Of a stretch of DNA of 31,478 nt, positions 9,783-16,043 are shown piece by piece. Each line of letters begins with the position of its first letter. Positions within the stretch are counted from its first letter, which is position 1. Origin of the DNA: a virus; the IMG/VR virus record IMGVR_UViG_3300027844_000659, positions 1 to 31,478 of that record, one strand, 5' to 3'. Made by a program: the position numbers and the translations under genes. Below the pieces are notes generated by a model that saw nothing but the letters and a program-made list of their open reading frames with translations, searched no databases and was not told the DNA's origin.

Positions 9783-10555
9783 TGCCTCAGCATAAGTGGA
9801 AGCCTTACAAGTGGTTGCCTGAGCGTAAGAAAGAGCCAGCCCACCGCAACATACTTGCGTCACTCCAGCACATAGAGAATGTCGGCAGGACCAAGGAACC
9901 AGCCTTTAAGGAGAAGGAACATAACAAGCCACCCTGGAACGTAATCATGTATGGCACACCCGAACAGGGCAGGCTTGAGAGAAAGGCAGCACTCCATGCC
10001 TTCACTGCAAACATGAGCCCACAAGACATATCCAAACTAGCACCCATGGTGGCGGCAGCGAGGGGCTACGAGGGAGGCGGACAGTACAACCCAGTCACCG
10101 GAGAAGGTGGGAGCCCAAGGCACGGTAATATCATGGGTGAACTGGACACAAGAGCAAAAGACGTCCCATTTAAGGGTTGGACGGATCCTGGTGCAAGCAT
10201 GGCTAGCCTCTTGCAAGGGGCACTGATGAGGACACAGTTCGGGTGGGCGTCGAAGGCTACTCAGAATAGACTAAACGAAGCACGTGATGCAGGCCGACCT
10301 ACTGGTGTTGCGGATATATTTCATGCGTTTGTTATACGCCGCACGCCTGCAAATGAGAGGGCTAGGGATACTGACCCGGGTGGTATCAATGTAAACGCAT
10401 TGCCAGGGGGTGGCGCACGGCTGGCGGACATACTCAAGAAGCAGAAGGAGATCGACCGCTTCTGGAATAGCCAACCCAAGCCTAATAGTGGACAACTGCG
10501 GGGGATTCAGAGGTTTAGGGAGAAGGAACGACAGCGTGCCTTCGGTGCAAAGTAG
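9782..10555 (+). CDS. Hypothetical protein, last gene of the rightward block
   Basis: This is a 257-residue protein of unknown function, starting with GTG at 9782, which overlaps the last base of the previous TAG. The N-terminus is basic and aromatic (HKWKPYKWLPERKK), the middle has a Gly-rich loop (GYEGGGQYNPVTGEGG), and the C-terminus is a basic helix. No transmembrane segment, signal peptide or catalytic signature was found. As the last gene of the rightward operon, just before the hairpin that separates it from the leftward genes, it is most likely a late virion or assembly gene. That reading rests on position only. Confidence 0.72.
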   Translation: MPQHKWKPYKWLPERKKEPAHRNILASLQHIENVGRTKEPAFKEKEHNKPPWNVIMYGTPEQGRLERKAALHAFTANMSPQDISKLAPMVAAARGYEGGGQYNPVTGEGGSPRHGNIMGELDTRAKDVPFKGWTDPGASMASLLQGALMRTQFGWASKATQNRLNEARDAGRPTGVADIFHAFVIRRTPANERARDTDPGGINVNALPGGGARLADILKKQKEIDRFWNSQPKPNSGQLRGIQRFREKERQRAFGAK

Positions 10556-10585
10556 GGAGAGGCCGATTGGTATTCAGCCCCTCCC
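10555..10585. terminator. Hairpin between converging gene blocks
   Basis: GGGAGAGGC (10555-10563) pairs with GCCCCTCCC (10577-10585) over 9 bp with one A-C mismatch and a 13-nt loop. It lies between the stop of the rightward operon and the stop of the leftward operon (10592), which is where a bidirectional terminator is expected. A clean T-tract is lacking on either side, so it is only terminator-like. Confidence 0.45.
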
Positions 10586-10591
10586 TGTCCC

Positions 10592-11143
10592 TTATCTTCT
10601 GCGAGTCGTTGCGTGACTGAGCCTGTCGTTCCCTGACACAGCCCCACTCACCCCAGAAGCCTCGTTGCCATCGTCGTCCGTGTCAACAGACACACCGCAC
10701 AGCCCCTGCACCAGCCACCGCCTTGCGTACGTGTGGAAGGAGGCAAACTGGTGGACACCTGTCTGCTTCGGGCAATGCACCGCAGATTCCCGGGTATCAG
10801 TGCCGTATGCCAGTACCGCTGTGATGTAGTGTCCGTCACGCTCACGCTTGTTACGCACGACAGTACTCGACGACCCGTCAGTGTGATTGATCTGCTCTTC
10901 CTCCACGTAGTCCATGTAAGAAGGTGACACCTCAGTGTGCAGTGATAGCCCATGCCTGGACAGCACCTTACGCACGCTCTTGAGCAATGCGCCAAGGCTT
11001 ACGTACTTACTACTGAAGTGCGAGTTCTCCATGTCAGCAGTAGCATCAGCCAACTCACCCTGCGCCAAGGCCAGTGCCTCGGTTAGGTTCTCAGGCATTG
11101 CCACCTTTGCCTTCTGGGTTTGACTCTCTCTCTTCTGCGTCAT
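10592..11143 (-). CDS. erf: ERF-family single-strand annealing protein
   Basis: This 183-residue protein has the ERF pattern: an N-terminal helical region with NLTEALALAQGEL, then a segment on partially processed strands and schedules (SSKYVSLGALLKSVRKVLSRHGLSL), a central variable part, and the typical HQFASFHTYARRW segment before LVQGLCGVSVDTDDDGNEA (about residues 128-162). ERF proteins bind single-stranded DNA and anneal complementary strands during phage recombination and genome end-joining. The partner exonuclease (YqaJ type) is encoded two genes upstream in the same operon, which supports the call. The ATG has a GGAGG site 7 bases upstream that overlaps the end of the preceding gene. 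The C-terminal tail is short and basic (ATTRRR). Confidence 0.85.
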   Translation of the reverse strand: MTQKRESQTQKAKVAMPENLTEALALAQGELADATADMENSHFSSKYVSLGALLKSVRKVLSRHGLSLHTEVSPSYMDYVEEEQINHTDGSSSTVVRNKRERDGHYITAVLAYGTDTRESAVHCPKQTGVHQFASFHTYARRWLVQGLCGVSVDTDDDGNEASGVSGAVSGNDRLSHATTRRR

Positions 11144-11145
11144 AA

Positions 11146-11478
11146 CTAATCCTCCATATCTCCAAGGGCCTCTCTCAGCCCGTCCTTTAATGTAGTCAAT
11201 AACTTCTCCGTATCTGCAACTTCACGGAAACACCTGTCGAAGTCGTCGGTGACCTCCAACTGTGTTTCCCCTATGACAAGGTGAGTCTCCAATGACTCAG
11301 TCTCAATCTTACCGAACCAGTTGACATTCACCGTCACTGTCAGTTCAGCGTACTGCTTGCCAACACCGTTCACTATCTCTCGAAGCCTCGCCTCGTTGTC
11401 AAGATCCTTGAAGGCACGCAGTAGTTCCTCCCGGTATGGCAGTTGATCTTCACTGGAATCAAAGTCACGGTCAATCAC
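11146..11478 (-). CDS. Hypothetical protein between exonuclease and annealing protein
   Basis: This is a 110-residue acidic protein that I do not recognise. It has a helical N-terminal half, a central beta-like stretch (AELTVTVNVNWFGKIE), and a helical acidic C-terminus. It starts with GTG at 11478 behind AAGGAGG, overlaps the end of the YqaJ gene by 8 bp and stops 2 bases before the ERF start. The tight sandwich between a recombination exonuclease and its annealing protein suggests a helper in the same pathway, such as an inhibitor of host nuclease or a loader. The sequence itself shows no motif for this. Confidence 0.78.
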   Translation of the reverse strand: MIDRDFDSSEDQLPYREELLRAFKDLDNEARLREIVNGVGKQYAELTVTVNVNWFGKIETESLETHLVIGETQLEVTDDFDRCFREVADTEKLLTTLKDGLREALGDMED

Positions 11479-12340
11479 TTGGATCCTCCTTGATCTTAAG
11501 GGATCGGTAAGTAGCCTCGGGTACCTCCTTAGTGTATCCCTTGCGCTTGCTTTTGTGGTACCTCAACACCCCGCCGTCATAACTACCCACCTCTGCATCT
11601 CCAAGGCTCTCAAGCAACTTCATCTTCGCTTGCTTCAGCACCTTGGCAGACTCACGGTGGACCGCAGTTGCCGCTTGGTACTCAGCAACCAACTTGTCGT
11701 CTACTGCTACCACCTTGCCAGGCATACGCTTCATGCGCTGTATGGTACGTGGCGCTGGCACAGTATGGGCAGGCGGCACCCCAGCAAGGACGTTATCCTT
11801 CCAGAAGTCACCGCACTGCTCAACTAGCCTGCTGATTATGTCCTCGTCACGATCAACCACGTATAGTTTGAATGCTAGTACGTAGTCAGGCATAAGGCAC
11901 GGCACCCACACACGCTCAAGGCCAGTGACAAACATCTGCCACTGCACCTGAGCAATGTAGTATATGGGTATCTGGTCAGTCCGCTCTTCACCCCAGCCAT
12001 CGCACATACTGGTAGTCTTTGCTTCTATGCCTTCATTGCCTCCGATAATCAGTGCATCCATAGTGGAACTAGCCCACTTGTGATCCTTATGCACCCTGAA
12101 CTGGTTGCGCTTGACCTTGACACCGAGCGATTGGGCTGCGAAATCTATTACAGAATCCTCAAGAAGTACGCCAGCCTGTATCGCCTTGTTCACTGTGTCC
12201 TTGGTGTCCTCAAACGCAGCGGTCTTGTCGTAGTACACGTCAGACGCTGTCTTCCACGGGCTTACACCTATGATTGCCGGGACGTCAGAGGCACCGATAT
12301 ATCTCTTGCGCCTTTTACGATGTGTTCCTGTTAATGACAC
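11471..12340 (-). CDS. YqaJ-type viral recombinase exonuclease
   Basis: This 289-residue protein has the PD-(D/E)XK exonuclease signature of the YqaJ family (lambda exonuclease-like). Visible motifs in order are IGASDVPAIIGVSPW (residues 15-29), the conserved Glu in LLEDSV (about 61), the core aspartate in SSTMDALI (about 95), GIEAKTT (104-110) carrying the E-x-K catalytic pair, and the helix QIPIYYIAQVQWQM (123-136) with the Gln-Tyr pattern. The enzyme resects double-stranded DNA so that the ERF protein two genes downstream can anneal strands. GTG start at 12340 follows AAGGAG at a good distance. The C-terminal region (about 200-289) is basic and helical, probably involved in DNA or partner binding. 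Confidence 0.9.
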   Translation of the reverse strand: MSLTGTHRKRRKRYIGASDVPAIIGVSPWKTASDVYYDKTAAFEDTKDTVNKAIQAGVLLEDSVIDFAAQSLGVKVKRNQFRVHKDHKWASSTMDALIIGGNEGIEAKTTSMCDGWGEERTDQIPIYYIAQVQWQMFVTGLERVWVPCLMPDYVLAFKLYVVDRDEDIISRLVEQCGDFWKDNVLAGVPPAHTVPAPRTIQRMKRMPGKVVAVDDKLVAEYQAATAVHRESAKVLKQAKMKLLESLGDAEVGSYDGGVLRYHKSKRKGYTKEVPEATYRSLKIKEDPSD

Positions 12341-12357
12341 GACTCTTACTCCTTCGG

Positions 12358-12522
12358 TTACGTATCTGAATCCGTGCAGTACCCAATGAGACAGGTTACA
12401 ATGACACTAGACACTATGAGTGCTAGTGCCTGGAATATAACCTGCTCACTGGAGAACCACATCGCAAGGGGAAGAACGGTCACGCACAGGAACAACATTA
12501 CTATTGCCCCTGAGAAATACAA
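12358..12522 (-). CDS. Small two-helix membrane protein (TTG start)
   Basis: A 54-residue reading frame runs on the minus strand between the HTH regulator and the YqaJ gene. The TTG at 12522 follows directly after the stop codon of the HTH gene and has GAGGAGG 5 bases upstream, within the end of that gene. The product has two hydrophobic segments (about residues 5-24 and 29-48; for example IVMLFLCVTVLPLAMWF and ALALIVSSVIVTCLIG), so it would be a double-spanning inner-membrane protein. An ATG at 12498 is an alternative start that would shorten the first helix. Possible roles include superinfection exclusion or a small membrane toxin, but these are guesses. The short length makes the call moderate. 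Confidence 0.55.
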   Translation of the reverse strand: MYFSGAIVMLFLCVTVLPLAMWFSSEQVIFQALALIVSSVIVTCLIGYCTDSDT

Positions 12523-12969
12523 CTACGCCTCCTCGCTCTTCATTAGCCAACGACTGTAGTCCGATACGAGCGAGACAACCTCGTCCTCTAAGACCCAGTC
12601 GCCTTGACGAGTACCGAGGTCCACACTTGAGTCTTCGTTGTCCGATAGCAACAGCGCAGTTGAGTACCTGATCAGCCTGTCCAGTTGAGGCGAGCACTTG
12701 CCTGTCTCGTAGTTGGAGACGGTCAACTTGGACACCCCGCACAAATCAGCAGCCTTCTCCTGAGTGAGGCCGTGCTGCTTACGCAACTGTCGCAGAGGAT
12801 TGAACTCACCGTGACGCTTCATCTTGATCACACGCTTGACTTCCTCAATGTCAAAGGTTCCGTCTTCGTCTGAGAGTTGGCTCAATATCCCGGCCAACTG
12901 ACGAGACCTGTAGTCTAGCCCCTCCCTGGTATCCGAACCGCTCACCTTCGTGGCTTCAACGCTTTCCAT
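12523..12969 (-). CDS. HTH (XRE/Cro-like) regulator
   Basis: This 148-residue protein carries a helix-turn-helix of the Cro/C1 type at about residues 57-105: the turn LTQEKAADLCGVSKLTVSNYETGK matches the usual pattern of these domains (Q at the start, AA, G at the turn, VSxYExG). The N-terminal 55 residues are an acidic, variable region, and the C-terminal 40 residues include RQGDWVLEDEVVSLV, with no known ligand domain. It overlaps the upstream HTH gene by 28 bp and starts with ATG behind AAGGGAG. Two adjacent small HTH proteins in an early operon suggest a regulatory switch, but no lysogeny module (integrase) is visible nearby. It could act at the repeated sites near 13,281-13,402. Confidence 0.82.
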   Translation of the reverse strand: MESVEATKVSGSDTREGLDYRSRQLAGILSQLSDEDGTFDIEEVKRVIKMKRHGEFNPLRQLRKQHGLTQEKAADLCGVSKLTVSNYETGKCSPQLDRLIRYSTALLLSDNEDSSVDLGTRQGDWVLEDEVVSLVSDYSRWLMKSEEA

Positions 12970-13187
12970 AACTCATACTCCCTTATCAATCGCATAGGCT
13001 CCACGCCGTACAGCATGGACAACCTTGTTAGTTTGTCAGTGGAGCAGCGCAACTTACACCGCTCATAATCACTGACCGTCTGTAGTGACAGGCCCATTGC
13101 CCGCCCTACTTCTGCCAATGTCAGCCCCTTAAGTTTGCGGAACTCCCACAACGGAGACAATGATCTCCACGTGTCTGTGTTGTGCAA
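12942..13187 (-). CDS. Small HTH regulator, Cro-like
   Basis: This 81-residue protein is nearly all helix-turn-helix domain. About residues 13-62 hold LWEFRKLKGLTLAEVGRAMG, then LSLQTVSDYERCK, the typical second and third helices of the XRE/Cro fold. The start codon is TTG at 13187, chosen because a strong GGAGG lies 7 bases upstream; no ATG fits as well. It is the first gene of the leftward regulatory pair and overlaps the next HTH gene by 28 bp, so the two are likely co-translated. Upstream lies the 216-bp intergenic region with inverted copies of a conserved sequence, a plausible operator for one or both of these proteins. Confidence 0.78.
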   Translation of the reverse strand: MHNTDTWRSLSPLWEFRKLKGLTLAEVGRAMGLSLQTVSDYERCKLRCSTDKLTRLSMLYGVEPMRLIREYELWKALKPRR

Positions 13188-13403
13188 GGTAATACCTCCC
13201 CTCTTGCAACCCTAACAGGCTGACCCTACTCCCGTGTTAATGGCTAGTTATGTCATGCTATGTGGAATAGGAAGGGGGGGCAGGACCAACCATGACCCTT
13301 TTCCCCTGGTTAAACCAATAAACCCCAGGAAGTGATCACACTTGCTCGTGTCCTGCCCCCGTGGAAAGGAGAGTTTCAGTCAGACCGTCATGGTTGGTCC
13401 TGG
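13188..13403 (-). promoter_or_regulatory. Intergenic regulatory region with inverted repeat pair
   Basis: This 216-bp gap lies upstream of the two HTH genes. CAGGACCAACCATGAC (13281-13296) and its exact reverse complement (13387-13402) are separated by 90 bp. Between them are an 11-bp palindrome TGGTTAAACCA (13307-13317) and another copy of GTCCTGCCCC (13350-13359). The same sequence family occurs near 18,030-18,240. This arrangement looks like an operator/promoter region for leftward transcription; the binding protein is unknown, and the neighbouring HTH proteins are candidates. Confidence 0.55.
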
Positions 13404-13667
13404 CTAAGACTCACCCCCGCTAAGAATGTCCTCCAGTCTGCGCCCCAAATCTAGCAGCACTTCAGGGCTCACGTCCAGGTCCGGTATCGAATGGCTCAAC
13501 ATGACCACGTTAATACCAGCCTTCACTAGCACTATCCTTGCCACCTCTAGGGCCAGCAAGAGATCGTCGTCGTCAATCAGGTTGCGGATAGGTTCGGTCG
13601 GGTCACCGGGCAACGGATCGTCGCTAGGCATACCCGTCCATGTCCCGTCCTCGTGACGCTCAGGCAT
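13404..13667 (-). CDS. Hypothetical small acidic protein
   Basis: This is an 87-residue acidic protein with no motif I recognise. The N-terminus is loop-rich (Pro, Asp, Gly) and the rest is helical and hydrophobic (LLLALEVARIVLVKAGINVVMLSHSI), ending in an acidic tail. The start overlaps the end of the upstream GP88-like gene by 8 bp, so the two belong to one operon. The ribosome-binding site (GTGGGATACA) is weak, which fits translation coupling to the upstream gene. It is the last gene before the intergenic regulatory region that precedes the HTH pair. Confidence 0.65.
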   Translation of the reverse strand: MPERHEDGTWTGMPSDDPLPGDPTEPIRNLIDDDDLLLALEVARIVLVKAGINVVMLSHSIPDLDVSPEVLLDLGRRLEDILSGGES

Positions 13668-14646
13668 TGTATCCCACTCTCTGCACGAACTCCGTCAGGT
13701 TGTCGAACATGAACCGTGAGTTCTTGTCCCGTTTAGCCGGACGACCAAGTGGCTTCAAGCACACGAGGCTACTGCTAGGGTCAAGTCCCCTCGAATCATT
13801 CGTCGTGCCGTCAATCAGAGTGTATCCGATCTCACCCACTAGGTCAAGCGCCGGGTCGTCATGAATATCAGGGAACTCACGGAACACCGCAGCCACGTTG
13901 CCGACCTGCGTAGACAAGACATTCTTAGTCCACCTATCCCTACTCCCCGCACTGAACGTCAGTTTGTAGTTGGAAGGGAACGTACTCCCCTCAACGTACT
14001 GAACCATGCGGTGGTAGTCTTTCGTGTAATCAAAGAACTTCACTGTCGATAGGGTCCTGTTGAAGTATGCGATAGGGCTATACTCGTCACTGTACCAGTC
14101 AAGGTCGCTACCCCCGTTGAGCCTGACCCATAGGTCTAACTCTCCAGGCTTGTAGCGTACCCCGTCCTTGGTAAAGCCACGGTCAGCCTTACGCTTGACT
14201 TCCAGTACCTCACACACAAGGCTCTCGTAAAAGAACTCCTTGTCTGCTATGTACAAGAGCGTCTTCAACGCCTCGTAGATATGAAGGTCACGGTACTGCA
14301 ACCTGCCTGCGTACTGTGCTAGGCATACAAACTTACAAGTACAGGCGTACTCGCAAGCGTTGAACGACCTGACCTTATCAAGCAGGCCCTTGCAGTCCAC
14401 GCCAGTAGCAGAGGCAACAGCAGCAACTAGACGCTTCCCAAGTGAGGTTCCTAGTGGCTCGTGATCCCCGGCCTCCGAGAAGAACACCATACGATAGAGT
14501 GACCTCTCAGGTGACAGGTACATGACTGGTGTCAGCACGCCACCCTTCAAGGACTTCTCTACCTTGAGGCTAGTGCCTAAGAGATTCTGAAGAACGAATG
14601 GTCTCCCGCCTGCTTGACGGAAGACATTAGGTACTTCCACATACAT
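13660..14646 (-). CDS. GP88-family phage protein
   Basis: This 328-residue protein follows the pattern of the conserved phage Gene 88 (GP88) family: a Cys cluster with C98, C102, C104 and C108 leading into CLAQYAGR (108-115), a central acidic-hydrophobic helix (FFYESLVCEVLEV), then VRLNGGSDLDW (174-184), FFDYTKD (204-210) and NYKLTFS (226-232). The biochemical role of this family is not established to my knowledge; the Cys cluster suggests metal binding. The 90-residue N-terminal part before the Cys cluster is specific to this protein. The start ATG is preceded by GGAAAGGAGTAGAGTC, whose GGAG is in the 3' arm of a small hairpin; the same leader precedes the DUF932-like gene. Confidence 0.78.
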   Translation of the reverse strand: MYVEVPNVFRQAGGRPFVLQNLLGTSLKVEKSLKGGVLTPVMYLSPERSLYRMVFFSEAGDHEPLGTSLGKRLVAAVASATGVDCKGLLDKVRSFNACEYACTCKFVCLAQYAGRLQYRDLHIYEALKTLLYIADKEFFYESLVCEVLEVKRKADRGFTKDGVRYKPGELDLWVRLNGGSDLDWYSDEYSPIAYFNRTLSTVKFFDYTKDYHRMVQYVEGSTFPSNYKLTFSAGSRDRWTKNVLSTQVGNVAAVFREFPDIHDDPALDLVGEIGYTLIDGTTNDSRGLDPSSSLVCLKPLGRPAKRDKNSRFMFDNLTEFVQRVGYNA

Positions 14647-14651
14647 GACTC

Positions 14652-14668
14652 TACTCCTTTCCAGAGTA
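14652..14668 (-). promoter_or_regulatory. RBS-sequestering hairpin before GP88-like gene
   Basis: In the minus-strand transcript TACTC and GAGTA form a 5-bp stem with the 7-nt loop TGGAAAG. The Shine-Dalgarno GGAG lies in the 3' arm, so ribosome access would depend on the hairpin opening. The leader is almost the same as that of the DUF932-like gene, starting at 16008. Confidence 0.55.
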
Positions 14669-14711
14669 TTCTATTACTCCCGGTGGGGTGTCATGTTAGA
14701 TAGCAGAGGGT

Positions 14712-14758
14712 TAGGCAGGGGCACACGCCAGGTATCAGCCGCATGATACCCCTGCCTA
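14712..14758 (-). terminator. Bipartite hairpin after DUF932-like gene
   Basis: Five bases after the stop of the DUF932-like gene, the outer stem TAGGCAGG (14712-14719) pairs with CCTGCCTA (14751-14758), and the inner stem GGTATCA (14731-14737) pairs with TGATACC (14744-14750) over a 6-nt loop. It may end or stabilise the transcript. No T-run follows on the minus strand, so terminator is tentative. Confidence 0.4.
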
Positions 14759-14763
14759 TTAGA

Positions 14764-16008
14764 TTACCCTAACTCTCCGTCTACGGTGTGCCCGTAGTTC
14801 TGTGTGTCCGACCCGAAGACCAACGGCACGTAATGGGACGCCCGACTGGCACCACACGACATCAGGTAACTGTTCTCAGTGTCAGAAGCCGCACGATCCT
14901 TCACCATATCCAGCGTCTCGACCAACCTCCGCACCCTATTCGGATTGGGCACGTAGCCCTTCGCCGTGGCACCAAGGTATGACGTCAAGCACTGGCGTAA
15001 ACCATACGCAGTGTGTCCACCGTCCTCCGTTAGCGAAGTCATTCGGCTCTCGTATCCCACTCGCAGTGCCTCGGGGGCACCGTGCTGTTTCGCCCAGTCC
15101 GAGACAACTTGTACTGTCTTGCTCAGCGACTTACCTGAGCACCGAACCGGAGACGCACTGATCACGTCCAGGAACTTGCCGCTTCGGACCTTACCCGGCG
15201 CTGGCGGCAGTGCAGTGACACCGTATGCGTCTTCTGTCATGCTCGGACGAGTTCTCCCAGTGGTACGGTCCAGCATTGGCGTCTTCGTCATCCAGTGCTG
15301 CCTTGCGGACAGTAACCTCAGACTTGTTACCTCTCCGTGGAGCACGTAGTGCAATGCTCTCGCAAACTGTGACCGATCCAACATGATACCGTCGAGTCCC
15401 TCAATGCTGGTGTAGAACGCAGCCACTGTCGAGCGTATCTCTGCATTCGTAGGCATTTTCTTCCACAGGCTCGTCAAGTCGATCTGCCCACCCTTGTGAG
15501 TGACGGACCAGTTGAAGAGCGTGGTTGTGTCGAAGATCTCAAGGTTCAAACAAGATACCCTGAAGATCACAACCTGGGCGTGGGCTCGACCCGTACCGAA
15601 GTAGTTATCGGTGACAACAAGGCTGACCTTGTAAAGATCGCCACGGCGTGGTGCCTCCGGGAGTGACACCATGAGGTCAATCTTCATACTGACACTCACG
15701 GGCACCCTCTGATTAGCAACCTTACGCCATACGACCTTGCACTCAATGCTGCCCGGGTCGCCACCGTACTCTGACTGTAGAGCAGTCATGATCGGGCCGA
15801 ACACCTCAACGGGGTCGAGCAACCTGTACCTTGTGGATACTGCTGCTGCTGACGCCGTCTCACCGTCCGGTGCCGTGTGCTTGATCAACCTTGAACCTGA
15901 TTGGAGATACTCATTCCCTTCCATGTAATGAGCCGGGACAACCTCAAACGTGCCAACTCCGGCACCCTCCAGTGTGGACCTCAACTGATTGCTTATGCAA
16001 TCCAACAT
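14764..16008 (-). CDS. DUF932-like phage protein
   Basis: This 414-residue protein resembles the DUF932 (phage/plasmid-like) family. It has a mid-protein stretch VVTDNYFGTGRAHAQVVIFRVSCLNLEIFDT followed by WSVTHKGG, matching the R-V-C-N and H-x-G pattern of those proteins (about residues 145-190). The family is widespread on phages and plasmids with no firm function. The start ATG at 16008 was chosen over an upstream ATG because GGAAGGGAGTAGAGTC precedes it; the same leader precedes the GP88-like gene. Upstream of the RBS lies the 670-bp non-coding region with large stems. Cys-rich or enzyme motifs are absent. The family call is moderate. Confidence 0.55.
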   Translation of the reverse strand: MLDCISNQLRSTLEGAGVGTFEVVPAHYMEGNEYLQSGSRLIKHTAPDGETASAAAVSTRYRLLDPVEVFGPIMTALQSEYGGDPGSIECKVVWRKVANQRVPVSVSMKIDLMVSLPEAPRRGDLYKVSLVVTDNYFGTGRAHAQVVIFRVSCLNLEIFDTTTLFNWSVTHKGGQIDLTSLWKKMPTNAEIRSTVAAFYTSIEGLDGIMLDRSQFARALHYVLHGEVTSLRLLSARQHWMTKTPMLDRTTGRTRPSMTEDAYGVTALPPAPGKVRSGKFLDVISASPVRCSGKSLSKTVQVVSDWAKQHGAPEALRVGYESRMTSLTEDGGHTAYGLRQCLTSYLGATAKGYVPNPNRVRRLVETLDMVKDRAASDTENSYLMSCGASRASHYVPLVFGSDTQNYGHTVDGELG

Positions 16009-16013
16009 GACTC

Positions 16014-16032
16014 TACTCCCTTCCAAGGAGTA
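16014..16032 (-). promoter_or_regulatory. RBS-sequestering hairpin before DUF932-like gene
   Basis: In the minus-strand transcript TACTCC and GGAGTA form a perfect 6-bp stem with loop TTGGAAG, and the GGAG of the ribosome-binding site is inside it. The sequence from the loop to the start codon is near identical to that before the GP88-like gene, which suggests shared translational control. Confidence 0.55.
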
Positions 16033-16043
16033 CCCAGCACAAT

